A stretch of 64,000 bases of DNA from Dehalococcoidia bacterium (lineage in GTDB: Bacteria > Chloroflexota > Dehalococcoidia > Lucifugimonadales > Lucifugimonadaceae). The position numbers and the translations under genes were made by a program. Position 1 is the stretch's first letter. Each line of letters begins with the position of its first letter. The stretch covers positions 1 to 64,000 of the forward strand of contig JANQQP010000006.1 of NCBI GenBank assembly GCA_028285005.1, read 5' to 3'. Of the stretch, positions 42,380 through 51,853 are shown in pieces. The notes below the pieces were generated by a model. It saw only the letters and a program-made list of their open reading frames with translations, was not told the DNA's origin and did no database searches.

Positions 42380-45004
42380 TTACTCCTCGCTGGACTCTGC
42401 CGGTTCAGCTTCAGGAGATTCTTCGCCTTCGGCATCTTCCTCGACAGACGCAACCGTCTCAGAACCGTTTTCGTGGCCGTTACCGTTGCCATTTCCGTTC
42501 TGAAGAGTGGCCGGGTCGATCTCCTTAGCCGCCTGCCGACGCTGGTCGAGCACTCGGATGGCGCTGATGTTATCGCCGGACTCAGGCAGGACGATCTTCA
42601 CGCCCTGAGCATTGCGGCCGGTGAGCCTGATCTCGCCGATATTGGTCCGCAGCACCTGCGCTTTCTCCGTCAGCAGGAACAGTTTGCCTTCGGAGTCTGT
42701 CCTGATCTCCTCGTTGACCACCGCCGCTGCCGCAACCTTGCCGGTCTTCGTGGTCACCTTGAGTGTGATCAGACCTTTGCCTCCGCGCTTCTGCGGACGG
42801 TAGTTGCGGAGCAGTGAAAGCTTGCCGTAGCCCTTGCGGCCGACGATGAGCAGGTAACCCTCGTCGTCGACTACGTCGAGCGCCACGATCTCATCGCGCC
42901 TCTCGAGGGTCATGCCTTTGACGCCACCGGCGTTGCGCTGGCGGGATGGCACGCCACCTTCTCCTTCGGACGGGAAGCGGATGGACAGGCCTTCTTTGCT
43001 GACGAGCACGAGGTCTCGGTCCGCAGTCGCAAGGCATGCGCCGATGAGTTCGTCTCCAGGCTTGAGCTTGAAGGCGTTCAAGCCGGAACGGTTGATGTTG
43101 CGCAACAAAGGCAGGTGCATTCGCTTGATCTGGCCCTTGCGCGTGGCCATGACTAGGTAGGTGTCTTCCAGAAGGCTGGAGACACAGATCACTGCCTGTA
43201 CCGCCTCTCTTGGCTCAATGTTGAACCCGAGGTTTTGCACAGGCGTACCGCGGCTGGTGCGCGACTGGTCGGCAGGTAGTTCGAATACCCGAGACGAAAA
43301 CACGCGGCCGCGTGTCGTAAAGAAGAGAAGCGTGTCGTGGGTGTCGGCCACCTGCATGTGTGGCGTGACATCCTCTTCCTTCGACATCCGCTGGCCCTTG
43401 ACGCCTTTGCCGCCTCGGTGCTGAGCGCGGTAGGTGTCGAGGTTGACTCGCTTGATGTAGCCGCTGTTGGACAGCGTGATGACGACATCGCGGTGAGGCT
43501 CCATGTCCTCTCGCCGCCATTCGCCGAGCTCCTGCTCGTGAACTTCCGTGCGTCGGTCCTGGCCGTACTTCCGCTTCATCTCGCGGGTCTCGGAGCGGAC
43601 GACGCCCCGAACCTTTTCGGGGTTGCCGAGAAGCTCTTCCAACTCCTGGATCGTCTTGAGCAACTCGTTGTATTCGTTCTCGATCTTCTCGCGTTCGAGG
43701 GCAGCCAGCCTGCGCAGCTGCATATCGAGGATGGCCTGCGCCTGGATCTCGGAGAGGTCGAACTCCGTCATCAGGTTCGTGCGGGCATTCTCGACGTCGG
43801 ACGAACCGCGGATGATCTCTATGACGCGATCGAGGTTCTCTATTGCAGTGCGGAGACCTTCAAGAACATGAACTCGGGCTCGTGCCTTGCGCAGGTCGAA
43901 CTCTGCTCGGCGTCGGATCACCTCTTCCCGGAACTCAATGTAGTGGCGTAGAGCCGCCTTGAGCGTCAGGACTCGTGGTGTCCCTGCAACCAGGCCGATC
44001 ATGTTGACTGAGAACGAGGACCGGAGAGGTGTGTGCTTATACAGGTTGTTGAGAATGACCGCCTGAGCTGCCCCGCGGCGAAGCTCCAGGACAACACGCA
44101 TGCCTTTGCGGTCCGACTCATCGCGGACCTCTGACACACCCTCAAGCTTTCGCTGCTTGATTAGCTCAGCAACTCGGGCCACGAGATTCGCCTTGTTGAC
44201 CTGGTACGGGATCTCGGTGAAGACAAGGCGCTGCCGCTCCGTGCGCGGCACTTCTTCGATCTCGTGCTTGGCCTGCATCATCACCCGGCCACGGCCGGTG
44301 GCGTAGGCGTCACGAATCCCTTCCTGCCCCCAGATCTCGGCTCCTGTCGGGAAGTCGGGACCCTTCACGAACTGCATCAGGTCGTCGACAGTTGCGTTCG
44401 GGTGAGCTACAAGGTGAATGATTGCGTCACATAGCTCAGTCAGGTTGTGCGGTGGAATGTTGGTCGCCATGCCAACAGCAATGCCGGCGGCGCCGTTCAA
44501 CAAAAGGTTCGGCAGGCGCGCGGGCAAGACGGTCGGTTCTTTGAGTGACTGGTCGAAGTTGTCAGACCAATCAACCGTCTCGCGGTCGATGTCGCCAAGT
44601 ACGAACTCGGTGACCGGCGACAAACGGCATTCGGTGTAGCGCATCGCCGCAGGCGGATCACCGTCGACAGATCCGTAGTTGCCCTGCCCGTCCACAAGCG
44701 GATAGCGCATGCTGAACGTCTGCGCCATGCGCACCTGCGCTTCGTAGACGGGGCTGTCGCCGTGCGGGTGGTACTTACCCAGCACTTCACCCACCAAACG
44801 GGCGCTCTTCTTGTAGGAAGAGGTGGGACGCATGCCCTGGTCGTGCATGGCATACAGAATTCGCCGCTGCACCGGTTTCAGTCCATCGCGAACGTCCGGC
44901 AATGCTCGCTGGACGATGACGGACATCGCGTAGTCCAGGTACGAACTGCGCATCTCGTCTTCGATGCCGATTGGGCGGACTTCACCTATGCCTTCAGTGA
45001 CCAT
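42380..45004 (-). CDS. gyrA: DNA gyrase subunit A
   Basis: An 874-residue type IIA topoisomerase subunit that breaks and rejoins DNA. The active-site Tyr123 lies in [10 protein letters not shown]. The winged-helix quinolone region reads [11 protein letters not shown] (79-89), with Ser84 (E. coli Ser83 equivalent), Pro85 and Glu88. The coiled-coil tower follows, then the C-terminal beta-pinwheel with a GyrA-box-like QHRGGKG and a related QKRGGKG, supporting gyrase over topoisomerase IV. The tail after about 825 is low-complexity and acidic. No gyrB is nearby. The gene is monocistronic, ended by a strong hairpin. Confidence 0.97.
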   Translation of the reverse strand: MVTEGIGEVRPIGIEDEMRSSYLDYAMSVIVQRALPDVRDGLKPVQRRILYAMHDQGMRPTSSYKKSARLVGEVLGKYHPHGDSPVYEAQVRMAQTFSMRYPLVDGQGNYGSVDGDPPAAMRYTECRLSPVTEFVLGDIDRETVDWSDNFDQSLKEPTVLPARLPNLLLNGAAGIAVGMATNIPPHNLTELCDAIIHLVAHPNATVDDLMQFVKGPDFPTGAEIWGQEGIRDAYATGRGRVMMQAKHEIEEVPRTERQRLVFTEIPYQVNKANLVARVAELIKQRKLEGVSEVRDESDRKGMRVVLELRRGAAQAVILNNLYKHTPLRSSFSVNMIGLVAGTPRVLTLKAALRHYIEFREEVIRRRAEFDLRKARARVHVLEGLRTAIENLDRVIEIIRGSSDVENARTNLMTEFDLSEIQAQAILDMQLRRLAALEREKIENEYNELLKTIQELEELLGNPEKVRGVVRSETREMKRKYGQDRRTEVHEQELGEWRREDMEPHRDVVITLSNSGYIKRVNLDTYRAQHRGGKGVKGQRMSKEEDVTPHMQVADTHDTLLFFTTRGRVFSSRVFELPADQSRTSRGTPVQNLGFNIEPREAVQAVICVSSLLEDTYLVMATRKGQIKRMHLPLLRNINRSGLNAFKLKPGDELIGACLATADRDLVLVSKEGLSIRFPSEGEGGVPSRQRNAGGVKGMTLERRDEIVALDVVDDEGYLLIVGRKGYGKLSLLRNYRPQKRGGKGLITLKVTTKTGKVAAAAVVNEEIRTDSEGKLFLLTEKAQVLRTNIGEIRLTGRNAQGVKIVLPESGDNISAIRVLDQRRQAAKEIDPATLQNGNGNGNGHENGSETVASVEEDAEGEESPEAEPAESSEE

Positions 45005-45229
45005 TCTTAACTCCCACTACGAGGGGTCATTCACGGCTTTCGCTGCATTGAATTCAAGACATGAATCTGGCGTCAGTTGTTCTCGATCTGCCCGAACATC
45101 TGACGCGTTAACACGAGGATAGTGTCTGGAGATGCGAAAGCTGAGTACACGTGCAGTTCAATTCTACGCTTTTCCCGCTCGCGCGTACACACGCACGCGT
45201 CCGCGCGAGGCGAGCTGCCTTTGACGTGT

Positions 45230-45838
45230 CTACTGAATGCCCGCAGCACGCTCTACGAGCGCCAGCAAGAGGTTGTCGAAGCCGGACGGCATGGCGTTGA
45301 TCTGGTGGGCATTCCACTGGACGCCAATCGTCCAGTTGTTGCCGGGCACTTCGAACGCCGCGATGAAACCGTCTTCCCTGTAGCAGGAAGCCATTAAGTT
45401 CGGAGCGAGCTCCGTTGCTCGAAGACCTTCAGTGTTATCAAAGGAAACGCTAACCCAGCCTGAACCGGTGATGGTGTACGACAGCTTCGCGCCAGGCGAT
45501 ATGAAGACCGGCATCTTCGCTGCTTCACCAGCGTCGTCGGGAACAGGCACCGCCAAACCACCGCCAAGCGCAACGTTGACCGCGTGCATGCCCCACCCGA
45601 CGCCGAGCACCGGAATGCCCTGCTCCAACGCTACGTCCAGAATGTGCGGCGATTCGCCACGGAACGGTCCGCTGCCTATTGCCAGGAGCGCGCCGGCTGC
45701 ATGCGGAAATTCGTCGTCCGGGTCGACCGCGACAGGAGTTCCCTCTCCGTGCTGAACAGCGAGGAAATAGTCATCTCGGGATTCGCCTTCCGGAGAAAGA
45801 ACGGCAACGATGCCCGGCCCCGTGCTTCCGGCTGTCAT
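45230..45838 (-). CDS. Degenerate class I glutamine amidotransferase-like protein
   Basis: A 202-residue protein with the fold pattern of the PuuD/peptidase C26 amidotransferases: LLAIGSGPFRGES, IPVLGVGWGMHAVNVALGGGL and GVQWNAHQ. In active relatives these read G-I-C-R-G-M-Q and W-H-P-E. Here the nucleophile position is Gly81, the catalytic His is Asn176 and the Glu is His178, so all three triad residues are gone. It cannot hydrolyse glutamine by the usual route and is probably a binding or regulatory pseudoenzyme. It is the last gene of a unit with htpX and pspAB. Confidence 0.8.
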   Translation of the reverse strand: MTAGSTGPGIVAVLSPEGESRDDYFLAVQHGEGTPVAVDPDDEFPHAAGALLAIGSGPFRGESPHILDVALEQGIPVLGVGWGMHAVNVALGGGLAVPVPDDAGEAAKMPVFISPGAKLSYTITGSGWVSVSFDNTEGLRATELAPNLMASCYREDGFIAAFEVPGNNWTIGVQWNAHQINAMPSGFDNLLLALVERAAGIQ

Positions 45839-45871
45839 CGAACTTCGAACCTCAATGAGAGAGACCCAGCT

Positions 45872-46477
45872 TTAGAACGGTATGCCCCAGAGACCCATCC
45901 ACTCCTCCATGTTGCGCTCAATCACCATCCCCTGGCGTCGAGAGCGTGAGGCGAGTGAAACCTCTGTCGGCTTGTCGCGGTCTCCTGTCGATTCTCCGGT
46001 CGGCACAAAAGGGTAGAAGGCTTTGCGGTCGTAGCGGTATATCCAGTAGGTGCGGAGGCCGGAACGGAACGAGTTGTCATCAACCGTGCCCGTGAAGTAC
46101 AGCTCGAAAACGGCCGCAAGCAGAGTGTCCGCCGCGCCGTTGGCGCCCATGGCGTTGCCAACGGTGTATATCGAAGAGACGAGATCTTCGAAGTTCCCGT
46201 CCTCCATCACGACCCATCGCATGCCATGCTCGTCATCCTGGATCTCGAACGCCGTTTTCGTGGCGCCAGGGCCGGAGTAAAGGACCGGGTCGAGCTCTGA
46301 CTTGAGATCGCGAAGGAACGGGATTGACTCATCGTTCCTGAAAATGAGGCCGCCTCGGCGGGATGGGCTGATCTCACCTCGCGCCATGAGCCGCTGCTCT
46401 GCGCGAATGATGCTGGACATTACCGACCAGTCTGTCTTCCCCTGAGGCCGCCTGCCGAACAATCGGTCCAATACCAC
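45872..46477 (-). CDS. PspA-associated protein PspAB-like
   Basis: A 201-residue protein resembling PspAB, a companion of phage-shock proteins in actinobacteria and Chloroflexi. It has a short N-terminal LDRLFGRR, a central domain with MRWVVMEDGNFEDLVSSIY, then YWIYRYDRKAFYPFVPTG and a closing MEEWMGLWGIPF. It contains no membrane helix. HtpX lies immediately upstream (16 bases), the same partner as elsewhere. No pspA is in the window. The start is GTG. The function is unproven but links to envelope stress. Confidence 0.75.
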   Translation of the reverse strand: MVLDRLFGRRPQGKTDWSVMSSIIRAEQRLMARGEISPSRRGGLIFRNDESIPFLRDLKSELDPVLYSGPGATKTAFEIQDDEHGMRWVVMEDGNFEDLVSSIYTVGNAMGANGAADTLLAAVFELYFTGTVDDNSFRSGLRTYWIYRYDRKAFYPFVPTGESTGDRDKPTEVSLASRSRRQGMVIERNMEEWMGLWGIPF

Positions 46478-46492
46478 TAAACTTCTGCCTCT

Positions 46493-47404
46493 CTACCTCA
46501 TGCCGAACGACATTCGGCGCTCAAGCTCTTTCAACCGGCGAATGCGCTCTGCCACCGGCGGGTGTGTTGAAAACAGGCTGCCACCACCACCGGACTTCAG
46601 TGCGACAGGGATGAACAGGAATGCGCTTGCAGTCTGCAACTTTCGCAGGTCTTGCTCGGGAATCCTAGCCATCTGGCCGCTGATCTTCTCTAGCGCCGAT
46701 GCCAGTGCTCCGGGATCTCCTGAGATTTCTGCTCCGCTGTGGTCCGCGCCAAACTCCCTGTAGCGGGTCAGCGCAAGCACAAGGAGCTGACCGACAAAGT
46801 ACACGACTATTGTTGCTAGATACACGAGGGCGATGTTGCCTCCGCCTTCTCTGCGGCCACCTCCCATAAACATCCCGAAGAACAGGAAGGTCATCATGAA
46901 GCTGGTCAGCGTGACCAGGAAGTTTCCGATGGCCAGTACGCGCATATCCCGGTTTCTGACGTGGGCAAGCTCGTGAGCCAGCACAGCGTCCAACTCGCGT
47001 TCCGACAGGCGCTCTCTTATGCCAGTTGTGACGGCCACAAGAGAGTTTTCCGGATTTCGCCCGGTGGCGAACGCGTTCGGAGTTCGCGAATCGATGACGG
47101 CCACCTTCGGCATCGGCATGCCGGCACGGTCCGCCAGTCGCTTGATGGAGCGATGTAACTCGGGCTCTTCTTGAGCCGTTACAAGTTTTGCCCCGGACGC
47201 CCACAGGATCATTCGGTCCGACGAGAAGTACTGAAAGAGTGCGAACCCACCGACGATCACGGCGATGAAGACGATGGGAACCGACAGTCCCCAGAGGACT
47301 ATTGCAAACAGCGCGTACAGGACCCCCAGCATGAACATCGTGAAGTACATGCGGGAGACAAGGCCCGGGTCGCGTTTGAACTTACGCATACCTAGACTGG
47401 TCAT
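46493..47404 (-). CDS. htpX: Membrane zinc protease HtpX
   Basis: A 303-residue M48 family protease that degrades damaged membrane proteins. The zinc motif is His144-Glu145-x2-His148 in LAHELAHVRNRD, with the third ligand in the later REFGADHSGAE. Two helices lie near the N terminus (about 20-60) and two flank the centre (about 160-220). I choose ATG 47404 because GGAGG sits five bases upstream; an in-frame TTG at 47416 would overlap it. It heads the unit htpX-pspAB-amidotransferase-like. Confidence 0.95.
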   Translation of the reverse strand: MTSLGMRKFKRDPGLVSRMYFTMFMLGVLYALFAIVLWGLSVPIVFIAVIVGGFALFQYFSSDRMILWASGAKLVTAQEEPELHRSIKRLADRAGMPMPKVAVIDSRTPNAFATGRNPENSLVAVTTGIRERLSERELDAVLAHELAHVRNRDMRVLAIGNFLVTLTSFMMTFLFFGMFMGGGRREGGGNIALVYLATIVVYFVGQLLVLALTRYREFGADHSGAEISGDPGALASALEKISGQMARIPEQDLRKLQTASAFLFIPVALKSGGGGSLFSTHPPVAERIRRLKELERRMSFGMR

Positions 47405-47420
47405 CAGTTCCTCCAAAAAA

Positions 47421-47495
47421 CGGGAAGATCAAAACAGTTCCAGAAACCTCGGCCTAACCGGGTCTCCAAAGTTCACTGTTGAATGATCTTCCCCG
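47421..47495. promoter_or_regulatory. Imperfect inverted repeat in the htpX/IMPase intergenic region
   Basis: Arms 47421-47438 and 47475-47495 are largely complementary (CGGGAAGATC against GATCTTCCCCG, then AACAGT against ACTGTT), with about 36 bases between. It lies just upstream of htpX's ribosome site, so it is in the htpX leader or promoter. It may be an mRNA stem or a two-site operator for a stress regulator; neither is shown. Confidence 0.4.
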
Positions 47496-47603
47496 TAATA
47501 GAATTCTAGCGACAGTGCATTGCTGGCACAATCGCCGAGCGATAACCACTGTCGTGCTCCCCTGTTCTGTACTACGCAGTGGAGCAACTGGAGGATTGAG
47601 GAC

Positions 47604-48554
47604 TTGACTGTTCAGCGGACTCTGCCGAACTCTACGGTGCCGGACGATGTCATTCTCCAGGCGGCTGAAGAGCTGGCCGTTCGCGCAACTCTCGAAGCCG
47701 GTCGATTTATCACCGAGCGTTTCGGCGGGCCGATGGAAGTCATGCAGAAGGCCGATCGCGAAGGCGTCGACATCGTCACAGACGTGGACAAGGCGTCCCA
47801 GAAGCTGATTGTCGAAATGATCGAGGAGCGTTTTCCCGATCACCAGATTCTCGGCGAGGAAGACCCTCCGGACGAAGAACCGCCTGCTGCCGACTTCATA
47901 TGGGCGATCGACCCGATCGACGGCACCAAGAATTTTGTCAACGGTTCCACGATTCACGCCGTTTCGGTTGGACTGCTCCACCGCGGTGTCTCAGTTGCCG
48001 GAGCGATTTGGACGCCGTGGCCGAGCGAAAAAGGATTCGCCCAGGTGCACGCCCGTGCGGGCCACGGAACATGGCTAGACGGTGAGCGCATCGAGCTTAA
48101 AGCGAGCAAGAACGGCGGAGTACCGGAGGCCGGACGACTGGCGGCCGTGCCGGGCGGACTGCGCAGCGCGTTCGATGTGAAGAGGCCGTTGCAAGGGAAC
48201 CTGGGCGAGCTCCGAATGACCGGTAGCACTTGCTACGAGCTGATGATGGCGGCGACCGGTTCCATGCAGTATTCGCTTAACGGCTACTCGAGCGTTTGGG
48301 ACTATGCGGCCGGGCTCATCATCGTGCGCGAAGCCGGTGGAATCTCCCTGGCGCCTGGGCCCGAAGGATGGAGCGAGATGTCCGGCTGGAGCGGACTTTT
48401 CACCGCAGATGTCGAAACCTCGAAGCGGTTGCGGTCGTGGAAAGGTGCAGTCTTGTCAGGCGAACCTGAGATCGCTCGCTTCGTTGCATCCAACCTCGCG
48501 ATTAGAAAACCGGGGCTTTTCAAGAGGGCCTGGAAATCAGTTTCCGGCAAGTGA
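47604..48554 (+). CDS. Inositol monophosphatase family phosphatase
   Basis: A 316-residue Mg-dependent phosphatase of the IMPase/FBPase/CysQ fold. Metal-binding residues are visible in GEED (about 84-87) and WAIDPIDGTKNFVNG (about 100-114). The C-terminal SVWDYAAGLIIVREAGG holds the last Asp. Candidate substrates are inositol phosphate, histidinol phosphate (HisN type) or 3'-phosphoadenosine phosphate. The start is TTG 47604, with GGAGGA at 47590-47595; the frame upstream to 47520 is rejected. It diverges from htpX. Confidence 0.9.
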   Translation: MTVQRTLPNSTVPDDVILQAAEELAVRATLEAGRFITERFGGPMEVMQKADREGVDIVTDVDKASQKLIVEMIEERFPDHQILGEEDPPDEEPPAADFIWAIDPIDGTKNFVNGSTIHAVSVGLLHRGVSVAGAIWTPWPSEKGFAQVHARAGHGTWLDGERIELKASKNGGVPEAGRLAAVPGGLRSAFDVKRPLQGNLGELRMTGSTCYELMMAATGSMQYSLNGYSSVWDYAAGLIIVREAGGISLAPGPEGWSEMSGWSGLFTADVETSKRLRSWKGAVLSGEPEIARFVASNLAIRKPGLFKRAWKSVSGK

Positions 48555-48684
48555 ATCGGCCGCCGGCCGATTACTGTCTCGAACCGCAGTTTCCTGATAT
48601 AAACTGCGCTGCGCTTCACTCACGGCCTCAATAGAAATCGTGTATCCCGCCGCGGCCAGTGACCGCTGCTCCGGACCAACCGAT

Positions 48685-49761
48685 ATGACCTCTCCATCAC
48701 ATCCCGTTCCAAAGCATCGCGCATCCAGAAAAGTCCTCACCGTCCAGGGGCCGATCGAGTCGGCGATGGTCGGCTTAACGCTCGCGCATGAGCATCTCCT
48801 GATCGACTTCACAGCGGTGCTGACCAAACCATCGGAAGCATCGCAACGCGGCAGGATGCATGAGCCCGTAACCCTCGAGAATCTCGGGTGGGTGAGACAC
48901 AACTGGACGAGCAGCATCGACAACCTGAGGCTGTTCGATGAGCAGACAGCAGTAGATGAAGCGTCCGAGTTCTTCCAGGCAGGCGGCTCGACGATCGTCG
49001 ATGTGACGTCGGTCGGCGTAGGACGTGACCCGCAGGCTTTGTTGCGAATATCGCGGCGCACGGGCCTGAACGTTGTGATGGGATCGGGTTTCTACATCGA
49101 CAGCACTCATTCCGATTGGCTACGTGCAGCGTCTGTGGACGAGATCGCTAGTCAGATCATCAATGACGTTGATGAAGGCGTCGATGGCACCGGGATTCGA
49201 GCCGGGATCATCGGCGAGATCGGCTGTTCGTGGCCGTGGACCGATAGCGAACGAAAGGTCCTGGAAGCTGCTGTCGTAGCCCAACGAGAGACAGGCGCGC
49301 CCCTCCTGATCCATCCTGGCCGAGATGAGAAGGCTCCGTTGGAACTGCTTTCTGCTGTCGATGGTTGGGGAGGCGACTTTCGCAGGACGGTGCTTAGTCA
49401 CATCGAGCGCACTATCTACGATCGGGGGATCCTCGATGAAGTGGCCGCAACCGGGGTCTACCTGAACTTCGACCTGTTCGGCCACGACGAGTCACACTAC
49501 CCTCTGGCGCCTGACACCTATATGCCCGCCGACCATGAACGCATCGAGCAGATTGAGCACCTGATTGCGGATGGCCGGAGCAGCCAGATTCTGCTGGCTC
49601 ACGATGTGTGCTCCAAGCACAGGCTGAAGCGCTATGGCGGCCACGGCTATGACCATATTCCGTCTCGGATCGTGCCGAGGATGCGAGCTCGTGGCATGCA
49701 CGAGGAAGATGTCCGAATGGTGATGGTCGATAACCCCACCCGCATGCTCACCTTCAACTAG
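48685..49761 (+). CDS. Phosphotriesterase-family metallohydrolase
   Basis: A 358-residue amidohydrolase-superfamily enzyme. It has His35-x-His37 in AHEHLLIDF, Glu in IGEIGCS at the position where true phosphotriesterases carry a carboxylated Lys, His in LLIHPGR and SHIER, and Asp in LLAHDVCSKHRL. The Glu bridging ligand is as in E. coli PHP and PTER-like proteins, so lactonase or esterase activity on an unknown substrate is more likely than organophosphate hydrolysis. ATG 48685 is preferred; GTG 48640 is in frame. It follows the IMPase by about 130 bases on the same strand. Confidence 0.85.
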   Translation: MTSPSHPVPKHRASRKVLTVQGPIESAMVGLTLAHEHLLIDFTAVLTKPSEASQRGRMHEPVTLENLGWVRHNWTSSIDNLRLFDEQTAVDEASEFFQAGGSTIVDVTSVGVGRDPQALLRISRRTGLNVVMGSGFYIDSTHSDWLRAASVDEIASQIINDVDEGVDGTGIRAGIIGEIGCSWPWTDSERKVLEAAVVAQRETGAPLLIHPGRDEKAPLELLSAVDGWGGDFRRTVLSHIERTIYDRGILDEVAATGVYLNFDLFGHDESHYPLAPDTYMPADHERIEQIEHLIADGRSSQILLAHDVCSKHRLKRYGGHGYDHIPSRIVPRMRARGMHEEDVRMVMVDNPTRMLTFN

Positions 49762-49878
49762 AAGCTCGATTTTCTCTCTTTGGCCGATGGAAGTCGAAAT
49801 CCCGTTGCGAGATTCCGGCGTAGCGAGATGATGGTGTCTTTCCGAATCTGGCAGCTCTACAGGGCAACTCCTTAACCG

Positions 49879-50811
49879 ATGCGACTTCAAGTAGGCCGAC
49901 CGAGATCGATGTATCTCATGTTGTTGGCGATTCCGCTGCTGCTGGGCCTTGCTTGCTCGAGCGGCTCGTCTGACAACGGATCCGGTGCACTGGCCACGGC
50001 CGCACGAGGCGCCGACGAAACACTGTCAATTCTGCTGATGGCACGCGACGTGGAAGTCGGTGAAGCAAGATTGCCTGTTGTCGTCTTGCTGTCCGACGAA
50101 AACAGGACCCGGCTAGATGACCGACTGGACGACCTGGAGTTCGCTTACCGCCACGCCGACGACGAACAGTTCTCTGCTCTTTCAGGAGTCGTCTGGCGGC
50201 CATGGCCAGTCCGCGGGGGCGCGTACACGGGCACGCCCGCATTCGACCGTCCCGGTGTATGGGAGGTGCAGGTGACCCTGACCGAGAACGGCGAAAGCCG
50301 GGTCGGAAGCACATTCCTTCAGGTGAACCAGGACTCCTCAGCGCCGAGCGTGGGCGACGAGGCGCCGCTGACGGTGTCGAAGACGGCAAGCACTGTTGAT
50401 GAAGTTCGGCAGATCTCCAGCGCTTTCAATCCTGACCCGCGCTTCTACAGCCTGAGTCTCGACCAAGCTCTGACGAACGGCAGGCCGACCGTCGTGCTCT
50501 TCTCCACACCCGCTTTCTGCGTGACGCAGACCTGCGGACCGCAGTTGGACACTCTTGGAGAACTGATGGAGGAGCACGGCGAACGAGTCGACTTCATTCA
50601 CGTGGAGATCTTCGACAACATCCGCGAGATGCTCGACACCGGCGACAGCACAATTGGTGAGGTTGCACAACCCGTGGAAGACTGGTCGCTCATCACGGAG
50701 CCCTGGACATTCTTCGTCGATTCACAGGGCGTGATCACTTCCCGGTTTGAGCAGTTCACGACGCTGGATGAGCTGTCCGAAGCGGCGGACCTGCTGCTTG
50801 CCGCAAGCTAG
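49879..50811 (+). CDS. Thioredoxin-fold lipoprotein
   Basis: A 310-residue lipoprotein: the signal ends LLLGLAC with Cys26. A beta-rich domain (about 45-165, FixG/Ig-like) is followed by a redoxin-like domain (about 195-310) with TVVLFSTPAFCVTQTCGP, a pair of cysteines six residues apart in place of the CxxC of thioredoxin, and EPWTFFVDSQGVI with the cis-Pro neighbourhood. It may handle thiols at the cell surface. An in-frame ATG at 49909 would still keep the signal peptide. It lies about 100 bases before the ABC exporter operon. Confidence 0.78.
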   Translation: MRLQVGRPRSMYLMLLAIPLLLGLACSSGSSDNGSGALATAARGADETLSILLMARDVEVGEARLPVVVLLSDENRTRLDDRLDDLEFAYRHADDEQFSALSGVVWRPWPVRGGAYTGTPAFDRPGVWEVQVTLTENGESRVGSTFLQVNQDSSAPSVGDEAPLTVSKTASTVDEVRQISSAFNPDPRFYSLSLDQALTNGRPTVVLFSTPAFCVTQTCGPQLDTLGELMEEHGERVDFIHVEIFDNIREMLDTGDSTIGEVAQPVEDWSLITEPWTFFVDSQGVITSRFEQFTTLDELSEAADLLLAAS

Positions 50812-50911
50812 CGAGCGAGTATTCGTCATCTCCTGCACCATTCCTTGACGATTGGCGTGACAGGAAACGGATAGACTGTCGCCGACTACAGATCACTGTG
50901 GACTTCCCTGA

Positions 50912-51853
50912 ATGGATACGCTTCTCCGCGCGGAAAAACTGACCAAGCACTACGGACCGGTCGTCGCACTTGAGTCTGCGCAGTTCGACGTGGTGGAAGG
51001 CGTGACAGGCCTTCTTGGATCGAACGGCGCCGGCAAGAGTACGGCTATCAAGCTGTTCCTGGGGCTAATCTCTCCAACCTCCGGCTCGATGCAGGTGCTC
51101 GGTGTAGAAAGCTCCGAATCTCTCGAAGTTCGGTCACGGCTCGGCTATATGCCTGAACACGATTGCCTGCCTAACAACGTAACGGCGGCAGAGTTCCTCA
51201 CGCACATGGCGCAGGTAAGTGGACTCCCGCCTTCGCAGGCCCGTTCGAGAGCTGCCGATACGTTGAGGCACGTAGGTCTTTTCGAGGAGAGGTATCGGCC
51301 CATCGGCGGGTACTCGACCGGTATGAAGCAACGCGTCAAACTGGCGCAGGCGTTGGTTCACGACCCAGCATTGATCCTGCTTGATGAGCCGACAGCCGGT
51401 CTCGACCCGGGCGGCAGAGAAGAGATGCTCGATCTTGTGCGCAAGACGCATGCAGAGTTCGGCATCAGTCTGATGCTCTCATCGCATCTGATGGGCGATG
51501 TCGAGCGCACCTGCGACAGGATCGTGGTGCTTGAAGACGGCCGCGTGGTTCAGCAGGGTGAAGTGACTGGCTTCACCGAAGAGTTGGAGACGATATTCAT
51601 TGAGGTCGAGGAGCGTCGGGCTGAACTGCTCGAGGCACTGAAGAGACTCGGTGTGGAGGCCTCGGACGAGGATGGCGCGGTGATCGTGCCGGAGGCAGGA
51701 ACGGACACCTATGAGCTGATTTCGAAGGCACTGGTAGAAGCACAGGCTCCTCTGCGCAGACTCGGCCCCAGGCGACATGCTCTGTCCGAGATCTTCGAAG
51801 ACACGAACGGCTTGTCAGCTCCGCCATTTGCCGCAGCAGGTGACCCGGAATGA
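50912..51853 (+). CDS. ABC transporter ATP-binding protein (exporter unit, first)
   Basis: A 313-residue ATPase of the CcmA/DrrA-like class. It shows Walker A GSNGAGKST (about 36-44), variant signature YSTGMKQ (about 130), Walker B LILLDEPTAGLD (about 150) and H-loop LSSHLM. A C-terminal extension of about 80 residues follows. It powers the membrane protein encoded next, with which it overlaps (ATGA at 51850). The four genes to 54474 form one operon with two ATPases and two permeases. Probable role: export of a drug or lipid, or a membrane-maintenance function. Confidence 0.92.
   Translation: MDTLLRAEKLTKHYGPVVALESAQFDVVEGVTGLLGSNGAGKSTAIKLFLGLISPTSGSMQVLGVESSESLEVRSRLGYMPEHDCLPNNVTAAEFLTHMAQVSGLPPSQARSRAADTLRHVGLFEERYRPIGGYSTGMKQRVKLAQALVHDPALILLDEPTAGLDPGGREEMLDLVRKTHAEFGISLMLSSHLMGDVERTCDRIVVLEDGRVVQQGEVTGFTEELETIFIEVEERRAELLEALKRLGVEASDEDGAVIVPEAGTDTYELISKALVEAQAPLRRLGPRRHALSEIFEDTNGLSAPPFAAAGDPE

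Noticed and set aside
45005..45229. Possible small gene or RNA between gyrA and the amidotransferase-like gene
   Set aside because: Short frames only (for example 45122-45229 on +) with biased composition; no RNA structure seen.
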